DNA of 45,964 nucleotides from Prevotella pallens ATCC 700821 (GTDB lineage: Bacteria; Bacteroidota; Bacteroidia; Bacteroidales; Bacteroidaceae): contig NZ_GL982513.1 in assembly GCF_000220255.1 (NCBI RefSeq), positions 184,219-230,182 of the forward strand, written 5' to 3'. How positions within the stretch are numbered: the first letter of the stretch is position 1; every line of letters begins with the position of its first letter. The notes below the pieces were generated by a model. It saw only the letters and a program-made list of their open reading frames with translations. It made no database searches and was not told where the DNA came from. The position numbers were made by a program, and so were the translations under genes. Shown one piece after another: positions 18,484 to 26,709 of this stretch.

Positions 18484-20943
18484 TTATAGATTCAAACTAA
18501 CACCTGCATACCACGTTGCGCCATAGACAGGAGCATACATAAAGGCAGCATCATCGCCATGCTTTTCGTCTTGCAGATAGCTAAAGATATTCTTTCCTCC
18601 TCCATAAACACTAAACGAGCCAAAGCGTTTAGCTACACGAAGATTCCACAAAGTAAATGTACTAGTCTTCTTTATCTTCGATGTTTCTGGTGCATCTTCA
18701 GAGTTATAATCTATATACATAGTTCCTTGCAACGACCCTGTTAGTGCAAACGACCAAGTACCAGGAGTGTATTCCAATGTTAAATCGCCTGTCATAGCAG
18801 GGAAACGAGATATATACTTACTTTCTTTAGCGTATGCTAAACGAGCAGGAGTAGCTACACATTCTTCAGAATTAGGGTCTGACCACTCTGCACGCTCGTG
18901 TTTAAACTTACCTTGATTAAAGGTCCAGCTCACACCAGTCTTGAAATCTTTAAATGGATTCCATTTTATGCCGAGCTCAATACCCTGCACGTATGCATCG
19001 TCTACATTCTCCCACTGGTAGGTATAGCCGAATTTCTTAACATCATCGCTTGCTGGAGCAAACTGAATTTTATCTTTCAGGTCGGTGCGGAAGATATTTG
19101 CACTCAACTGAACATTCTTTGTATAGTAGTCGGCAGAGAAGTTATAGCTTATAGAACGCTCCCCTTTAAGGTTTGATGACTTCCAAACACGTGGTGAACC
19201 AGAGCAAAGATGTAAGTCTTCTGAGAAGCCGTATGGTGCACGGAAACCTGTTCCTATGTTGGCACGAAGTATGAACGATGGGCTAACCGCATACTTAATA
19301 GCAAGACGAGGGTTGAATGAAGTCTTGCTGAAGTGGGTCAATGGGAATGCAGAATCAGAAACTCTTTGACTTGTTGTATATTCTTCGCCAGAAGAGTGAG
19401 TATCTAACCGCAAGCCAGGTACTACTGTAAAGTTAGGCAATATGTTCCATTCGTCTTGTACAAAGAAGCCAAATTCATCGGCATGTTTCTTACCAATAGA
19501 GGTGTAAGGTATGCCAAAGTAAGGGTTACCACGTTCATCGTCTGACGAAATAATATAGAGACCTGTTTCGCGAAGGTGTGTAAAGTAGCTCTGAACACCT
19601 GCCAATAGAGTGTGATTACCACAAATTGTAGTCAGCGTAAGCGAAGGTGTGAATGTATTTTCCTTAGCAATATAAGGGCGCATCAGTTCTACATCGGGAT
19701 CAACACCGTCAGGGTGAGTTGCATCGGTGGTAGCTTCTCTATAGTTAGATAGGAAGGTATCGTTGGTTGCATTACGTTTATGGTGTACGTAAGCCATTGC
19801 TAAGTTAAGTTCTGAATGTGCTCCTATTGGTAATGTATAAGCCAAATCGGTTGAGATACGATTGGTTCTGATATTCTCTGTGCCGGCTGAGAATGGATTT
19901 AAGAATAGATCATCTTTCATATTCCCACCATAACGAAGTTCGTCCATAGCCTTTGCACGAAGCACAAGTTTATCGTTCTTAGCAAAAGGACTATATACGT
20001 AGACACTTGCTCCTACATTATTCATAAGGCTATAAACTCTATCGGAAATCTGATCTTTATGTTTTACCTCTTCACGAGTTAGTCCATCTTGTGTAGCATC
20101 TACGGCATCTTCCTCTGTTCGCTGTGCTGTTACCAATAAACCTATATTTCTATAGCGTATAGAACCTGAACCTTTGTAACTTTTATGTCCAAAGCTTCCA
20201 TACTGAATGTCGGCATTTACCGTTGGTTCGAAGGTTGGCTCTTTTGATATAATGTTGATAGCACCAGCAACAGCACTACTTCCATAAAGTGCAGAACCTG
20301 CTCCTTTTACCACTTCCAGACGGTCTATATCGTTTGTTCCCATCTGTTGTAGACCGTAAACTCCAGCCAATCCAGAATATACAGGTTCACCATCGAGTAG
20401 CACTTGGGTATGTTCAGCACCAAGTCCTTGCATTCTTACCATAGAGAAATTGCAGAATTGGCATTGCTGTTCTACGCGTATTCCGGGTACACCTTCTAGC
20501 GCATCGTACAGGTTAAGGGCGTTTTTACGCTTTAAAGCCTGCGATGTCAGTACCTCTGTACGTATTGGAACATTCTTTACAAAGTGCTCTGTGCGCGTAC
20601 CAGTTACCACTACTTGGCTAAGTTCTAAGGCATCTTTGTCTAACTTAAAATAGACAGCAGTACCTTTTCCACTTACCATTTCTACTTCGAGTTCCTCTTC
20701 TTGATAACCTTCGAGGCTTGCTACGACAGTCTGTTTCCCTACTGGCAGGTCAGACATCTTAAAGTGTCCAGACGCATCGCACTTAGTTTTCATATTCGTT
20801 CCTTTCACTGTAATGGTGGCATAAGGCAGGTGTTGTCCTGTCTCTTTCGCCTTAACATCACCGAAAAGCATTGCATCTGTGCCCTGTGCCATCGTTATTA
20901 TAGCACAAAATAGGCTTAATAGTAACATAAAATTTCGTTTCAT
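18484..20943 (-). CDS. TonB-dependent outer-membrane receptor with carboxypeptidase-like N-terminal domain
   Basis: The 819-residue protein has a signal peptide ending ITMAQ (about residue 20), a carboxypeptidase-regulatory-like beta domain (about 25-105), a TonB-box-like VVVTGTR (111-117), a plug domain (about 120-235, including GSALYGSSAVAGAINIIS) and a 22-strand-type barrel ending in a YAGVSLNL C-terminus. It imports a scarce ligand across the outer membrane with TonB energy. Cys161 and Cys164 form a CxxC (QQCQFCNF) in the plug, unusual for this class and possibly metal-related. No partner SusD gene is adjacent, arguing against glycan uptake. Ligand unknown. Confidence 0.92.
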   Translation of the reverse strand: MKRNFMLLLSLFCAIITMAQGTDAMLFGDVKAKETGQHLPYATITVKGTNMKTKCDASGHFKMSDLPVGKQTVVASLEGYQEEELEVEMVSGKGTAVYFKLDKDALELSQVVVTGTRTEHFVKNVPIRTEVLTSQALKRKNALNLYDALEGVPGIRVEQQCQFCNFSMVRMQGLGAEHTQVLLDGEPVYSGLAGVYGLQQMGTNDIDRLEVVKGAGSALYGSSAVAGAINIISKEPTFEPTVNADIQYGSFGHKSYKGSGSIRYRNIGLLVTAQRTEEDAVDATQDGLTREEVKHKDQISDRVYSLMNNVGASVYVYSPFAKNDKLVLRAKAMDELRYGGNMKDDLFLNPFSAGTENIRTNRISTDLAYTLPIGAHSELNLAMAYVHHKRNATNDTFLSNYREATTDATHPDGVDPDVELMRPYIAKENTFTPSLTLTTICGNHTLLAGVQSYFTHLRETGLYIISSDDERGNPYFGIPYTSIGKKHADEFGFFVQDEWNILPNFTVVPGLRLDTHSSGEEYTTSQRVSDSAFPLTHFSKTSFNPRLAIKYAVSPSFILRANIGTGFRAPYGFSEDLHLCSGSPRVWKSSNLKGERSISYNFSADYYTKNVQLSANIFRTDLKDKIQFAPASDDVKKFGYTYQWENVDDAYVQGIELGIKWNPFKDFKTGVSWTFNQGKFKHERAEWSDPNSEECVATPARLAYAKESKYISRFPAMTGDLTLEYTPGTWSFALTGSLQGTMYIDYNSEDAPETSKIKKTSTFTLWNLRVAKRFGSFSVYGGGKNIFSYLQDEKHGDDAAFMYAPVYGATWYAGVSLNL

Positions 20944-20991
20944 GTAGCGTTAATTATTTTTATTAGGTGAATAGCTTTTAATTTTAAGTTG

Positions 20992-21022
20992 CAAAGATAT
21001 CTATTTTTGCAATGTTTAACAA
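20992..21022 (-). promoter_or_regulatory. Promoter of the TonB-dependent receptor gene
   Basis: Minus-strand TATCTTTG at 20992-20999 with TTG at 21020-21022 (20-bp spacer) fits the -33/-7 pattern, about 50 bp before the start codon. Confidence 0.55.
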
Positions 21023-21398
21023 TACCTAATAATAAGTAAAAGCCATATCATTCCGCTATCATTTACATTTATTGTTCATTCATTTAATATATGTGTCATT
21101 TTACATTATATATATAGCACACATTTACATAACAATATTTAAACAATAAAAAAGTTTACATTTACTCATTACCATATAGATAATTTTATTGATTATGAAT
21201 GTATTGGTATCTTCTTTCTATAACTTACATACCTAAAAATAATGATTTTAAACTGCCAAATACTATATTCATAAAATTAAAAAAGTAGGGTATTCCCTTT
21301 TTTATATAGGTGTACGCCTTTGGCTGTATGGGGAATTACTATTATATTTGCAGCAGAAATATTGAATAAAAATATAACAAAATAGGAGGAAATAGATT
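21023..21398 (+). promoter_or_regulatory. AT-rich intergenic region with promoter of the SFG-repeat lipoprotein
   Basis: Most of this stretch is very AT-rich and empty of genes. TTTG at 21319-21322 and TATATTTG at 21343-21350 are spaced by 20 bp, a textbook Bacteroidota promoter. AGGAGG at about 21384-21389 lies 9 bases before the ATG, a strong Shine-Dalgarno sequence that is uncommon in this phylum. Confidence 0.65.
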
Positions 21399-22475
21399 AT
21401 GAAAAGTAAAAATATAATATGGTTAAGTGCCATCGTTGCTACAATGTCTCTTACTTCTTGCGATAGTCTACTTGCCTTAAATGGTGGTTCGTCTGGCGTA
21501 GTTTATACATCTGGAGGTGATGTTTACAATGCTGGTTACGGCTCTGATTACGGTGGTAGATATGCTTATTCGGGCATACGATACGAAGATGCACGCCGTC
21601 AGGCTCTCTTTTTATCAGACAAAATGGCTTACGAACTAGGACTTAACGATGCTCAATACGAGGCTATTTACGAAATAAACTTAGATTATTTGCTTAATAT
21701 GCGAGGTGAAAACTCAATTTATGGCGACTATTGGGCACGTCGTAATAGTGATATATTCTATGTGTTGAATGCCTCTCAATACAACTACTTCGTAAATATG
21801 GACTACTTCTATCGTCCTGTTTACTGGTACGACAATACATACGCTTTCAGCATTTACAGCCGTTACGACAATCCGCGCTACTTCTATCGCTCATATCCTG
21901 TATACTACGATACTTATAGAGGTGGTAGAAATCTTGGAGAACAAAGTTATTATGCCGGGCGATTTGGTAGACGAACAGGGCAGCCTGTTGTGATAAACCG
22001 CAATAATGGTAGCTTTGGAAACTACGGTAACAATGGTTCGCGCGTAGTGCAAACACCACAAAATGGAAGCAATAGTAGCCGTCCTTCTTTTGGAAATCAA
22101 CGCAGAAATAATGAAAGTGTGGACAGAAGAAGCTTCGGAAATACCACTATACAGGGGCAACCTGTTGGTGTACAACCACAACAAATGCCACAACGTTCCA
22201 ACAATAATAGTAGCTTCGGTGGCTCTCGTCAGGGAACAACATCACAGCCTTCTAATTTTGGTGGTAGCTTTGGTCGCAACAATGGTTCTGAACGCACGTT
22301 CTCTTTTGGGTCAGAAAGCCGTCGTCTTGAAACGCAACCGTCTAATAGCGGATTCAATAATAACAATAGCAGTCGTGGATCGTTTGGAAATAGTGCTCCG
22401 CGTCCTAGTATGCAACCTAATCAAACAATAGAACGCCCGACACAAAACAGTGGTTCGTTTGGCGGACATAGATAG
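21399..22475 (+). CDS. Lipoprotein with Tyr/Asp-rich domain and SFG-repeat low-complexity tail
   Basis: The 358-residue protein has a lipoprotein signal (LTSC, Cys21). A Tyr-rich globular part (about 55-185; EDARRQALFLSDKMAYELGL and NYFVNMDYFYRPVYWYD) resembles small helical Bacteroidota sensor-like domains of unknown role. From about residue 200 the chain is Asn/Ser/Gly/Gln/Arg-rich, with the tripeptide SFG recurring eight times (for example GSFGNYG, PSFGNQR, SSFGGSR, GSFGGHR at the very end). Such tails may be disordered or surface-exposed. It has its own strong promoter and ribosome site and is followed 12 bp later by an unknown gene, probably in one operon. No family name is certain. Confidence 0.8.
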   Translation: MKSKNIIWLSAIVATMSLTSCDSLLALNGGSSGVVYTSGGDVYNAGYGSDYGGRYAYSGIRYEDARRQALFLSDKMAYELGLNDAQYEAIYEINLDYLLNMRGENSIYGDYWARRNSDIFYVLNASQYNYFVNMDYFYRPVYWYDNTYAFSIYSRYDNPRYFYRSYPVYYDTYRGGRNLGEQSYYAGRFGRRTGQPVVINRNNGSFGNYGNNGSRVVQTPQNGSNSSRPSFGNQRRNNESVDRRSFGNTTIQGQPVGVQPQQMPQRSNNNSSFGGSRQGTTSQPSNFGGSFGRNNGSERTFSFGSESRRLETQPSNSGFNNNNSSRGSFGNSAPRPSMQPNQTIERPTQNSGSFGGHR

Positions 22476-22487
22476 AAAACAAAACAC

Positions 22488-23204
22488 ATGCACATAACAA
22501 CTGTTAGTCGGCACAAGGTAGTGGCGGCTATGACAAGAGGTTTTTTTCAAGCCTTTATAAGTGGTAGTATAGATGCCACACAGCCTGGAAAGAAGAATAT
22601 AACACCCTTAGAATATAAGAAAATAATAGCCGATAACTACGAAAGGTTGTCGGCTTACTATGTTTCTGTAATGTTCCCAATTCTTATTCGGCTTAATTAC
22701 ACTGACGGAGAGGCTGTTGCTGAAGACATGAAACGTAGAAAATTCAGTAATTCAACATCGCCAAAAATACTTCTTCGCTATGCTTGTGGGTCTAAAGAAC
22801 TGTACGAAACTGCCATTAAAGAGTATCAACAGCAGGTTAGTATCTTGCTTACGGGAAGGTTACAAACCATAACAGAGTTCTTCGAAAGCTACGAACGTGG
22901 TGCAAAAGATATTCAACCAGTAGATGTAGCCCTTGCTATCCGTTCTATGGTGCGTACTCAGATGATGACATATAGTATGGTACTGAGAACTATTAATCCC
23001 GAATTGGCAACCTTGCACCAGGCTACCGTTTTCCGTTTAATGCTCTATGGCACAATGGCATTGCTGCACAATGAGCCTATTTCCATAGAAAGTGATAACT
23101 TAGAGATTATGTTCCGTCGTGTGGCACTTAATTCGGATAACTTTGAAGTACTGATGAATGAAATGAACCAAGCCTACGAAGATTTGGTGAGAGAACAGAA
23201 ATAG
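22488..23204 (+). CDS. Conserved-looking hypothetical helical protein
   Basis: The 238-residue protein is mostly helical and charged, with no signal peptide or clear membrane segment. Identifiable stretches include YERLSAYYVSVMFPILIRLN near residue 55 and VALAIRSMVRTQMMTYSMVL near 150. An alternative start at Met15 (22530) would remove a basic leader. No domain was recognised. It follows the SFG lipoprotein gene after 12 bp on the same strand, so co-expression is likely. A hairpin with possible small-RNA features lies downstream. Confidence 0.7.
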   Translation: MHITTVSRHKVVAAMTRGFFQAFISGSIDATQPGKKNITPLEYKKIIADNYERLSAYYVSVMFPILIRLNYTDGEAVAEDMKRRKFSNSTSPKILLRYACGSKELYETAIKEYQQQVSILLTGRLQTITEFFESYERGAKDIQPVDVALAIRSMVRTQMMTYSMVLRTINPELATLHQATVFRLMLYGTMALLHNEPISIESDNLEIMFRRVALNSDNFEVLMNEMNQAYEDLVREQK

Positions 23205-23284
23205 TGATGCTATTATAGCCCCAACCCAATAAGATATAAATAGTATTATTAACTAATTAGTTCTCAATAGCTTATAAAAAGCTA

Positions 23285-23357
23285 TACTTTTGCATTGTAA
23301 AAAGGTAGTTTTTGGCTTGCAAAACATACCTTTTTACAAACCAAAAACCACCTTTTT
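23285..23357 (+). ncRNA. Possible small RNA or attenuator with alternative hairpins
   Basis: TACTTTTG at 23285-23292 matches the -7 box. It is followed at once by 17-base arms (23299-23315 and 23341-23357, one mismatch) ending in a T-run, an intrinsic terminator in both directions. The first arm can pair instead with TACCTTTTT near 23328-23336, giving mutually exclusive stems. Promoter and terminator with no coding sequence between would give a transcript of about 60 nt. A plain terminator between the two convergent genes is the simpler reading. Confidence 0.4.
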
Positions 23358-23372
23358 AATATATAAGAACTA

Positions 23373-24404
23373 CTAAAAGCAGACGTATGGTTGTAGCCTC
23401 TCAATAACATCGGCTGGGAATTCTTTGAGCAATCGAAGTTGCGACAAACTACTTAATCTGCCTTTCAGTCGTCTGTATTCTACTATCTGACGTGCCATAT
23501 AAAAGGTTATGTAGGGGTGGCGACGCAGTTGTGACAACGAAAGTGTATTGAGATTGAGACGTTTTGTTTGCGCATTACGCACTTCGAAGAAAGGTAACGA
23601 TTCTACAGGGAACCCTTCTATCTCTTTCAGTTGTCCCACCGCTACATATCCACCAAGCCGTTCGCCATAGCTAACAATGGTTTTTGCCCAACCAGAACCA
23701 ATACCAGGAACCTTCTTTAACATAGTTGTATCGGCATAAGCAAGGTTTATATGTGTGCCCATTTTTATTTTAATGGGGTATCGAATGGTATCTCTGTCGT
23801 ATTTCTTGTATGGTTTATAGGCATCGTTCTTCTTATATTCTTCGTAGGCTTCGTGTAGTTTGCGTTGTTCTTCTATCCGTCCTCGTTCGTAATTGCGTAT
23901 AGTTTCCATTGTAAAGGCTGGCTGATAGTCCTCGCCAATGGTTATGTATGGCTCTAAATCGCGATATTGCTTGCGAGTTAAACCATAAACTTTAGCAAAC
24001 GATTGAGGCGAACGGAACACACCTCCTTTGGCTCTGTAGCGATAAATATTGCGTATTTGATAGGGTGCAAGCCCTAAACGGCTCAGCTGTAAACTATCTG
24101 CTGTATTAGGATCGAAAGGAAACAATTCTGTTTTTTGCCCGTTTTCCAATCTATATTGTCCCGAACTTGTTTCGTAACTGGCTATATCTCTTGTTCTTTC
24201 TGTAGCTATTGCCGAACTGTCGGCAGCATTAAGCAATGTGCTACTACGCTTATTACCTAATAAAAACAAAATTCCTAACACTCCAATAGTAAGACATAAC
24301 AGAAAGGTAATGACTTTCCTATCTGACTTTTTCAGGTAAAAGAATTCACGAAAATTCATAGAACGGTTTACGATTGTATTTAGATTATTCAGCAGAAATT
24401 CCAC
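23373..24404 (-). CDS. Helix-hairpin-helix DNA-binding-type protein (ComEA-like repeats)
   Basis: The 343-residue protein has one N-terminal membrane segment (about 31-50; VITFLLCLTIGVLGILFLLG) and then three HhH units: FDPNTADSLQLSRLGLAPYQ (about 97), TTMLKKVPGIGSGWAKTIV (about 228) and NTLSLSQLRRHPYITFYMAR (about 285). The family is annotated as helix-hairpin-helix or ComEA-like and binds DNA non-specifically. Membrane anchoring suggests action in the periplasm or at the inner membrane, possibly in DNA uptake, which is not proven. It is divergent from the VanZ-like gene 47 bp away. Confidence 0.85.
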   Translation of the reverse strand: MEFLLNNLNTIVNRSMNFREFFYLKKSDRKVITFLLCLTIGVLGILFLLGNKRSSTLLNAADSSAIATERTRDIASYETSSGQYRLENGQKTELFPFDPNTADSLQLSRLGLAPYQIRNIYRYRAKGGVFRSPQSFAKVYGLTRKQYRDLEPYITIGEDYQPAFTMETIRNYERGRIEEQRKLHEAYEEYKKNDAYKPYKKYDRDTIRYPIKIKMGTHINLAYADTTMLKKVPGIGSGWAKTIVSYGERLGGYVAVGQLKEIEGFPVESLPFFEVRNAQTKRLNLNTLSLSQLRRHPYITFYMARQIVEYRRLKGRLSSLSQLRLLKEFPADVIERLQPYVCF

Positions 24405-24451
24405 TGAAACAGAAAAATATTGGTATTTTTGCAGTAAAATAGAATAGATTT

Positions 24452-24844
24452 ATGAACAAAACATTCTCTCTATTGCGCAAGTTTCCAATGGCTATTGCGA
24501 TGACTATATTTATTTTAGTTGTTTCGTTAATACCTATTCCAGAGACTCCATTAAGTGGTATTACACTCATAGACAAGTGGACACACATTGGTTTATACAC
24601 TGTGCTCGGTATGATTGTGGCACACGAGTATTTTCATAACCACAAACCTGTAACCCCAAAAGGTATGTTTCTTGGTGTATGGTTGCTACCATCGCTTTTA
24701 GGAGGAGGCATAGAACTATTGCAAGCCTATTGTACCAATGGAAACAGAAGTGGCGAATGGCTCGATTTTATTGCCGATATTATAGGTAGTACTATTGCTT
24801 TGGCTATCGGTACTCTGCTGGTAAGGTTTCTTTCCAAGCAGTAA
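24452..24844 (+). CDS. VanZ-like membrane protein
   Basis: The 130-residue protein has four hydrophobic segments and the VanZ signatures DKWTHIGLYTVLGM near residue 46 and EWLDFIADIIGSTIAL near 104. VanZ of enterococci gives low-level teicoplanin resistance, but chromosomal homologues in Bacteroidota are mostly of unknown function. TATTTTTG at 24424-24431 may be its -7 box. The last 41 bases overlap tail to tail with the CYTH gene on the other strand. Confidence 0.85.
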   Translation: MNKTFSLLRKFPMAIAMTIFILVVSLIPIPETPLSGITLIDKWTHIGLYTVLGMIVAHEYFHNHKPVTPKGMFLGVWLLPSLLGGGIELLQAYCTNGNRSGEWLDFIADIIGSTIALAIGTLLVRFLSKQ

Positions 24845-25304
24845 ATGGATAGTTACGCATTTGCCGATTGTAGAAACGAGGGTCGCCTGTAACCTCCATT
24901 CCTATGAAATTAGGTTTTTCAAACGGTTCAGTCAAACTTTCCAATTCTACTTCTGCCATAACCAAGCCCTCGTTCTCGCCGTGAAATTCGTCAATTTCAA
25001 AAGTATGTTTGCCACTTTTCACCAAATAACGATGCTTGTCTATTATACCTTTCTCGCACAATTGAAGAAGTTGTTCTGCCTCTTCGAGAGTTATTTCTTT
25101 TTCAAATTCGTAACGCGAAAGCCCCCCATCAACCGACTTTCCTTTAATAGTGAGGTAGCCTTTTGTATCTCGAATGCGAATACGAACGGTATTTATAGCT
25201 GCAAAATAGCCTTGTCGGACATGACTTACATTATATGCTTGGCTCTTCCAATCCATATTTTTATGGACAAGAAACTTACGTTCAATTTCTAACCCGCTAC
25301 TCAT
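24804..25304 (-). CDS. CYTH-domain protein (class IV adenylate cyclase / triphosphatase superfamily)
   Basis: The 166-residue protein has the family N-terminal EIERKFLV (ExExK), VRIRIRDTKGYLTIKGKS, GLSRYEFEKEI and FEIDEFHGENEGLVMAEVEL. CYTH enzymes act on triphosphate groups, most single-domain bacterial forms being inorganic triphosphatases; adenylate cyclase activity is less likely. It overlaps the stop of the upstream 47-residue gene in a TAATG junction and overlaps the convergent VanZ gene by 41 bases. Confidence 0.9.
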   Translation of the reverse strand: MSSGLEIERKFLVHKNMDWKSQAYNVSHVRQGYFAAINTVRIRIRDTKGYLTIKGKSVDGGLSRYEFEKEITLEEAEQLLQLCEKGIIDKHRYLVKSGKHTFEIDEFHGENEGLVMAEVELESLTEPFEKPNFIGMEVTGDPRFYNRQMRNYPFTAWKETLPAEYR

Positions 25305-25447
25305 TATGCATTAAAAGTCATTGCCCACGTCATTAAAATAAGAGCTAATATCATAAGAGATATTATTATCCACTTAAAAACAGACTTAGCTTCTTTCTCT
25401 TCGCGTGCCTCTTTTGCTTTCTTTCTTAATTTGTTTTTATTGCTCAT
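25304..25447 (-). CDS. Small single-pass membrane protein coupled to the CYTH gene
   Basis: From Met at 25447 the protein has 47 residues: a highly charged, Lys/Glu-rich N-terminus (KNKLRKKAKEAREEKEAKS) and one hydrophobic segment (about 24-42, WIIISLMILALILMTW). An in-frame start 14 codons upstream (25489) is less likely. Its TAA shares a base with the CYTH ATG (TAATG), so translation is coupled. No family was recognised. Confidence 0.6.
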   Translation of the reverse strand: MSNKNKLRKKAKEAREEKEAKSVFKWIIISLMILALILMTWAMTFNA

Positions 25448-25560
25448 TGTGATAATTTTTTTACGAGAAAAGCCGTTATAACTTTTCACTGGTTACTATA
25501 TATAATAAGGTGAGAAATTCTCTTTCTATTCACCTTTTTCTATTTTTACACTCCTAAAAG

Positions 25561-26679
25561 TTATTTTTCTTCTTCTGGAAATTCCATCAAGTAGGCTTTT
25601 ATAAAGCCATCAATATTTCCATTCATCACCCCATCTACATCAGAAGTTTGATAGTTTGTGCGGTGGTCTTTCACACGACGGTCGTCGAAAACATAGCTTC
25701 TTATCTGACTTCCCCACTCTATTTTCTTCTTCGATGCCTCTACTTTTGCTTGTGCTTCCATACGTTTTTTCATTGCACGGTCGTACAATTGCGATTTCAA
25801 AAGCTGCATTGCTTTTGCTCTATTCTTGGGTTGGTCGCGTGTTTCGGTGTTTTCGATAAGTATTTCTTCCTGCTCCCCTGTATCAGGATCTTCATATTGA
25901 TAACGCAAACGTACGCCCGATTCAACCTTATTTACGTTCTGTCCACCAGCACCGCCCGACCTAAAAGTATCCCAACTTACACGTGCTGGGTCTACATATA
26001 CCTCAATAGAGTCGTCAATAAGGGGTGAAACAAACACACTGGCAAAGCTTGTCATACGTTTTCCTTGTGCATTAAATGGGCTAACACGCACCAAACGATG
26101 CACCCCATTTTCGCTTTTTAGAAAGCCATAGGCATATTCTCCTCCTTCGAATTTCATAGTTACGCTCTTAATACCAGCCTCATCGCCATCTTGAATATCT
26201 GAAATGGTAACTTTATAGCCGTGTGCTTCTCCGTAACGCATATACATTCGCATCAGCATAGATGCCCAATCTTGGCTCTCTGTTCCACCCGCACCAGAGT
26301 TAATCTTCATAACACACTCCATAGGATCCTCCTCTTGACGGAGCATATTCATTAGTTCGAGATTCTCTATATCGGATATTACCTTTGCATAATCCTTATC
26401 TACTTCTTCTTCGGTAACGAGTTCGTCTTTATAAAAGTCGAATGCGAGCTGCAATTCTTCGGCTTCCGATTTAATATTTTCATATCCTTTCAGCCATTTT
26501 TCAATGCCTTTTACCTTTTTCATTTGCTCTCGTGCTCGGTCAGCATCGTCCCAAAAGTCAGGTGCTTGGGTACGAAGTTGCTCTTCTTCGAACTCAATTT
26601 TCTTTTTATCTATTCCTAAATAGTGATGTAAAGCATCTACACGTGCCACCACATCTTTTAGTTGTTCTGCTGTAATCAC
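25561..26679 (-). CDS. prfB: Peptide chain release factor 2
   Basis: The 372-residue protein ends translation at UGA and UAA. The stop-recognition SPF tripeptide (RVSPFNAQGKR near residue 203) and the peptidyl-tRNA hydrolysis motif GGAGGQNVNK near 246 are intact. The frame is open through the region where many bacteria have the autoregulatory UGA frameshift (about residues 15-30), so no frameshift is needed here. It follows the acyl-CoA synthetase gene by 30 bp on the same strand and may share its transcript. Confidence 0.96.
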   Translation of the reverse strand: MITAEQLKDVVARVDALHHYLGIDKKKIEFEEEQLRTQAPDFWDDADRAREQMKKVKGIEKWLKGYENIKSEAEELQLAFDFYKDELVTEEEVDKDYAKVISDIENLELMNMLRQEEDPMECVMKINSGAGGTESQDWASMLMRMYMRYGEAHGYKVTISDIQDGDEAGIKSVTMKFEGGEYAYGFLKSENGVHRLVRVSPFNAQGKRMTSFASVFVSPLIDDSIEVYVDPARVSWDTFRSGGAGGQNVNKVESGVRLRYQYEDPDTGEQEEILIENTETRDQPKNRAKAMQLLKSQLYDRAMKKRMEAQAKVEASKKKIEWGSQIRSYVFDDRRVKDHRTNYQTSDVDGVMNGNIDGFIKAYLMEFPEEEK

Positions 26680-26709
26680 TTTCGTGTTATGTTTTTAGAT
26701 GGTGTTTTC

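Noticed and set aside
22050..22475. Nucleotide tandem repeat array
   Set aside because: The SFG repetition is at the protein level with irregular spacing and varied codons, not a DNA tandem repeat.
23285..23357. CRISPR repeat or tRNA
   Set aside because: The hairpin is single, has no regular spacers and no cloverleaf; it fits a terminator or small RNA.
24452..24844. Teicoplanin resistance gene vanZ
   Set aside because: It is a distant chromosomal VanZ-like protein without other van genes; function is unknown.
24804..25304. Adenylate cyclase for cAMP signalling
   Set aside because: Single-domain bacterial CYTH proteins are mostly triphosphatases, and no cAMP receptor gene is nearby.
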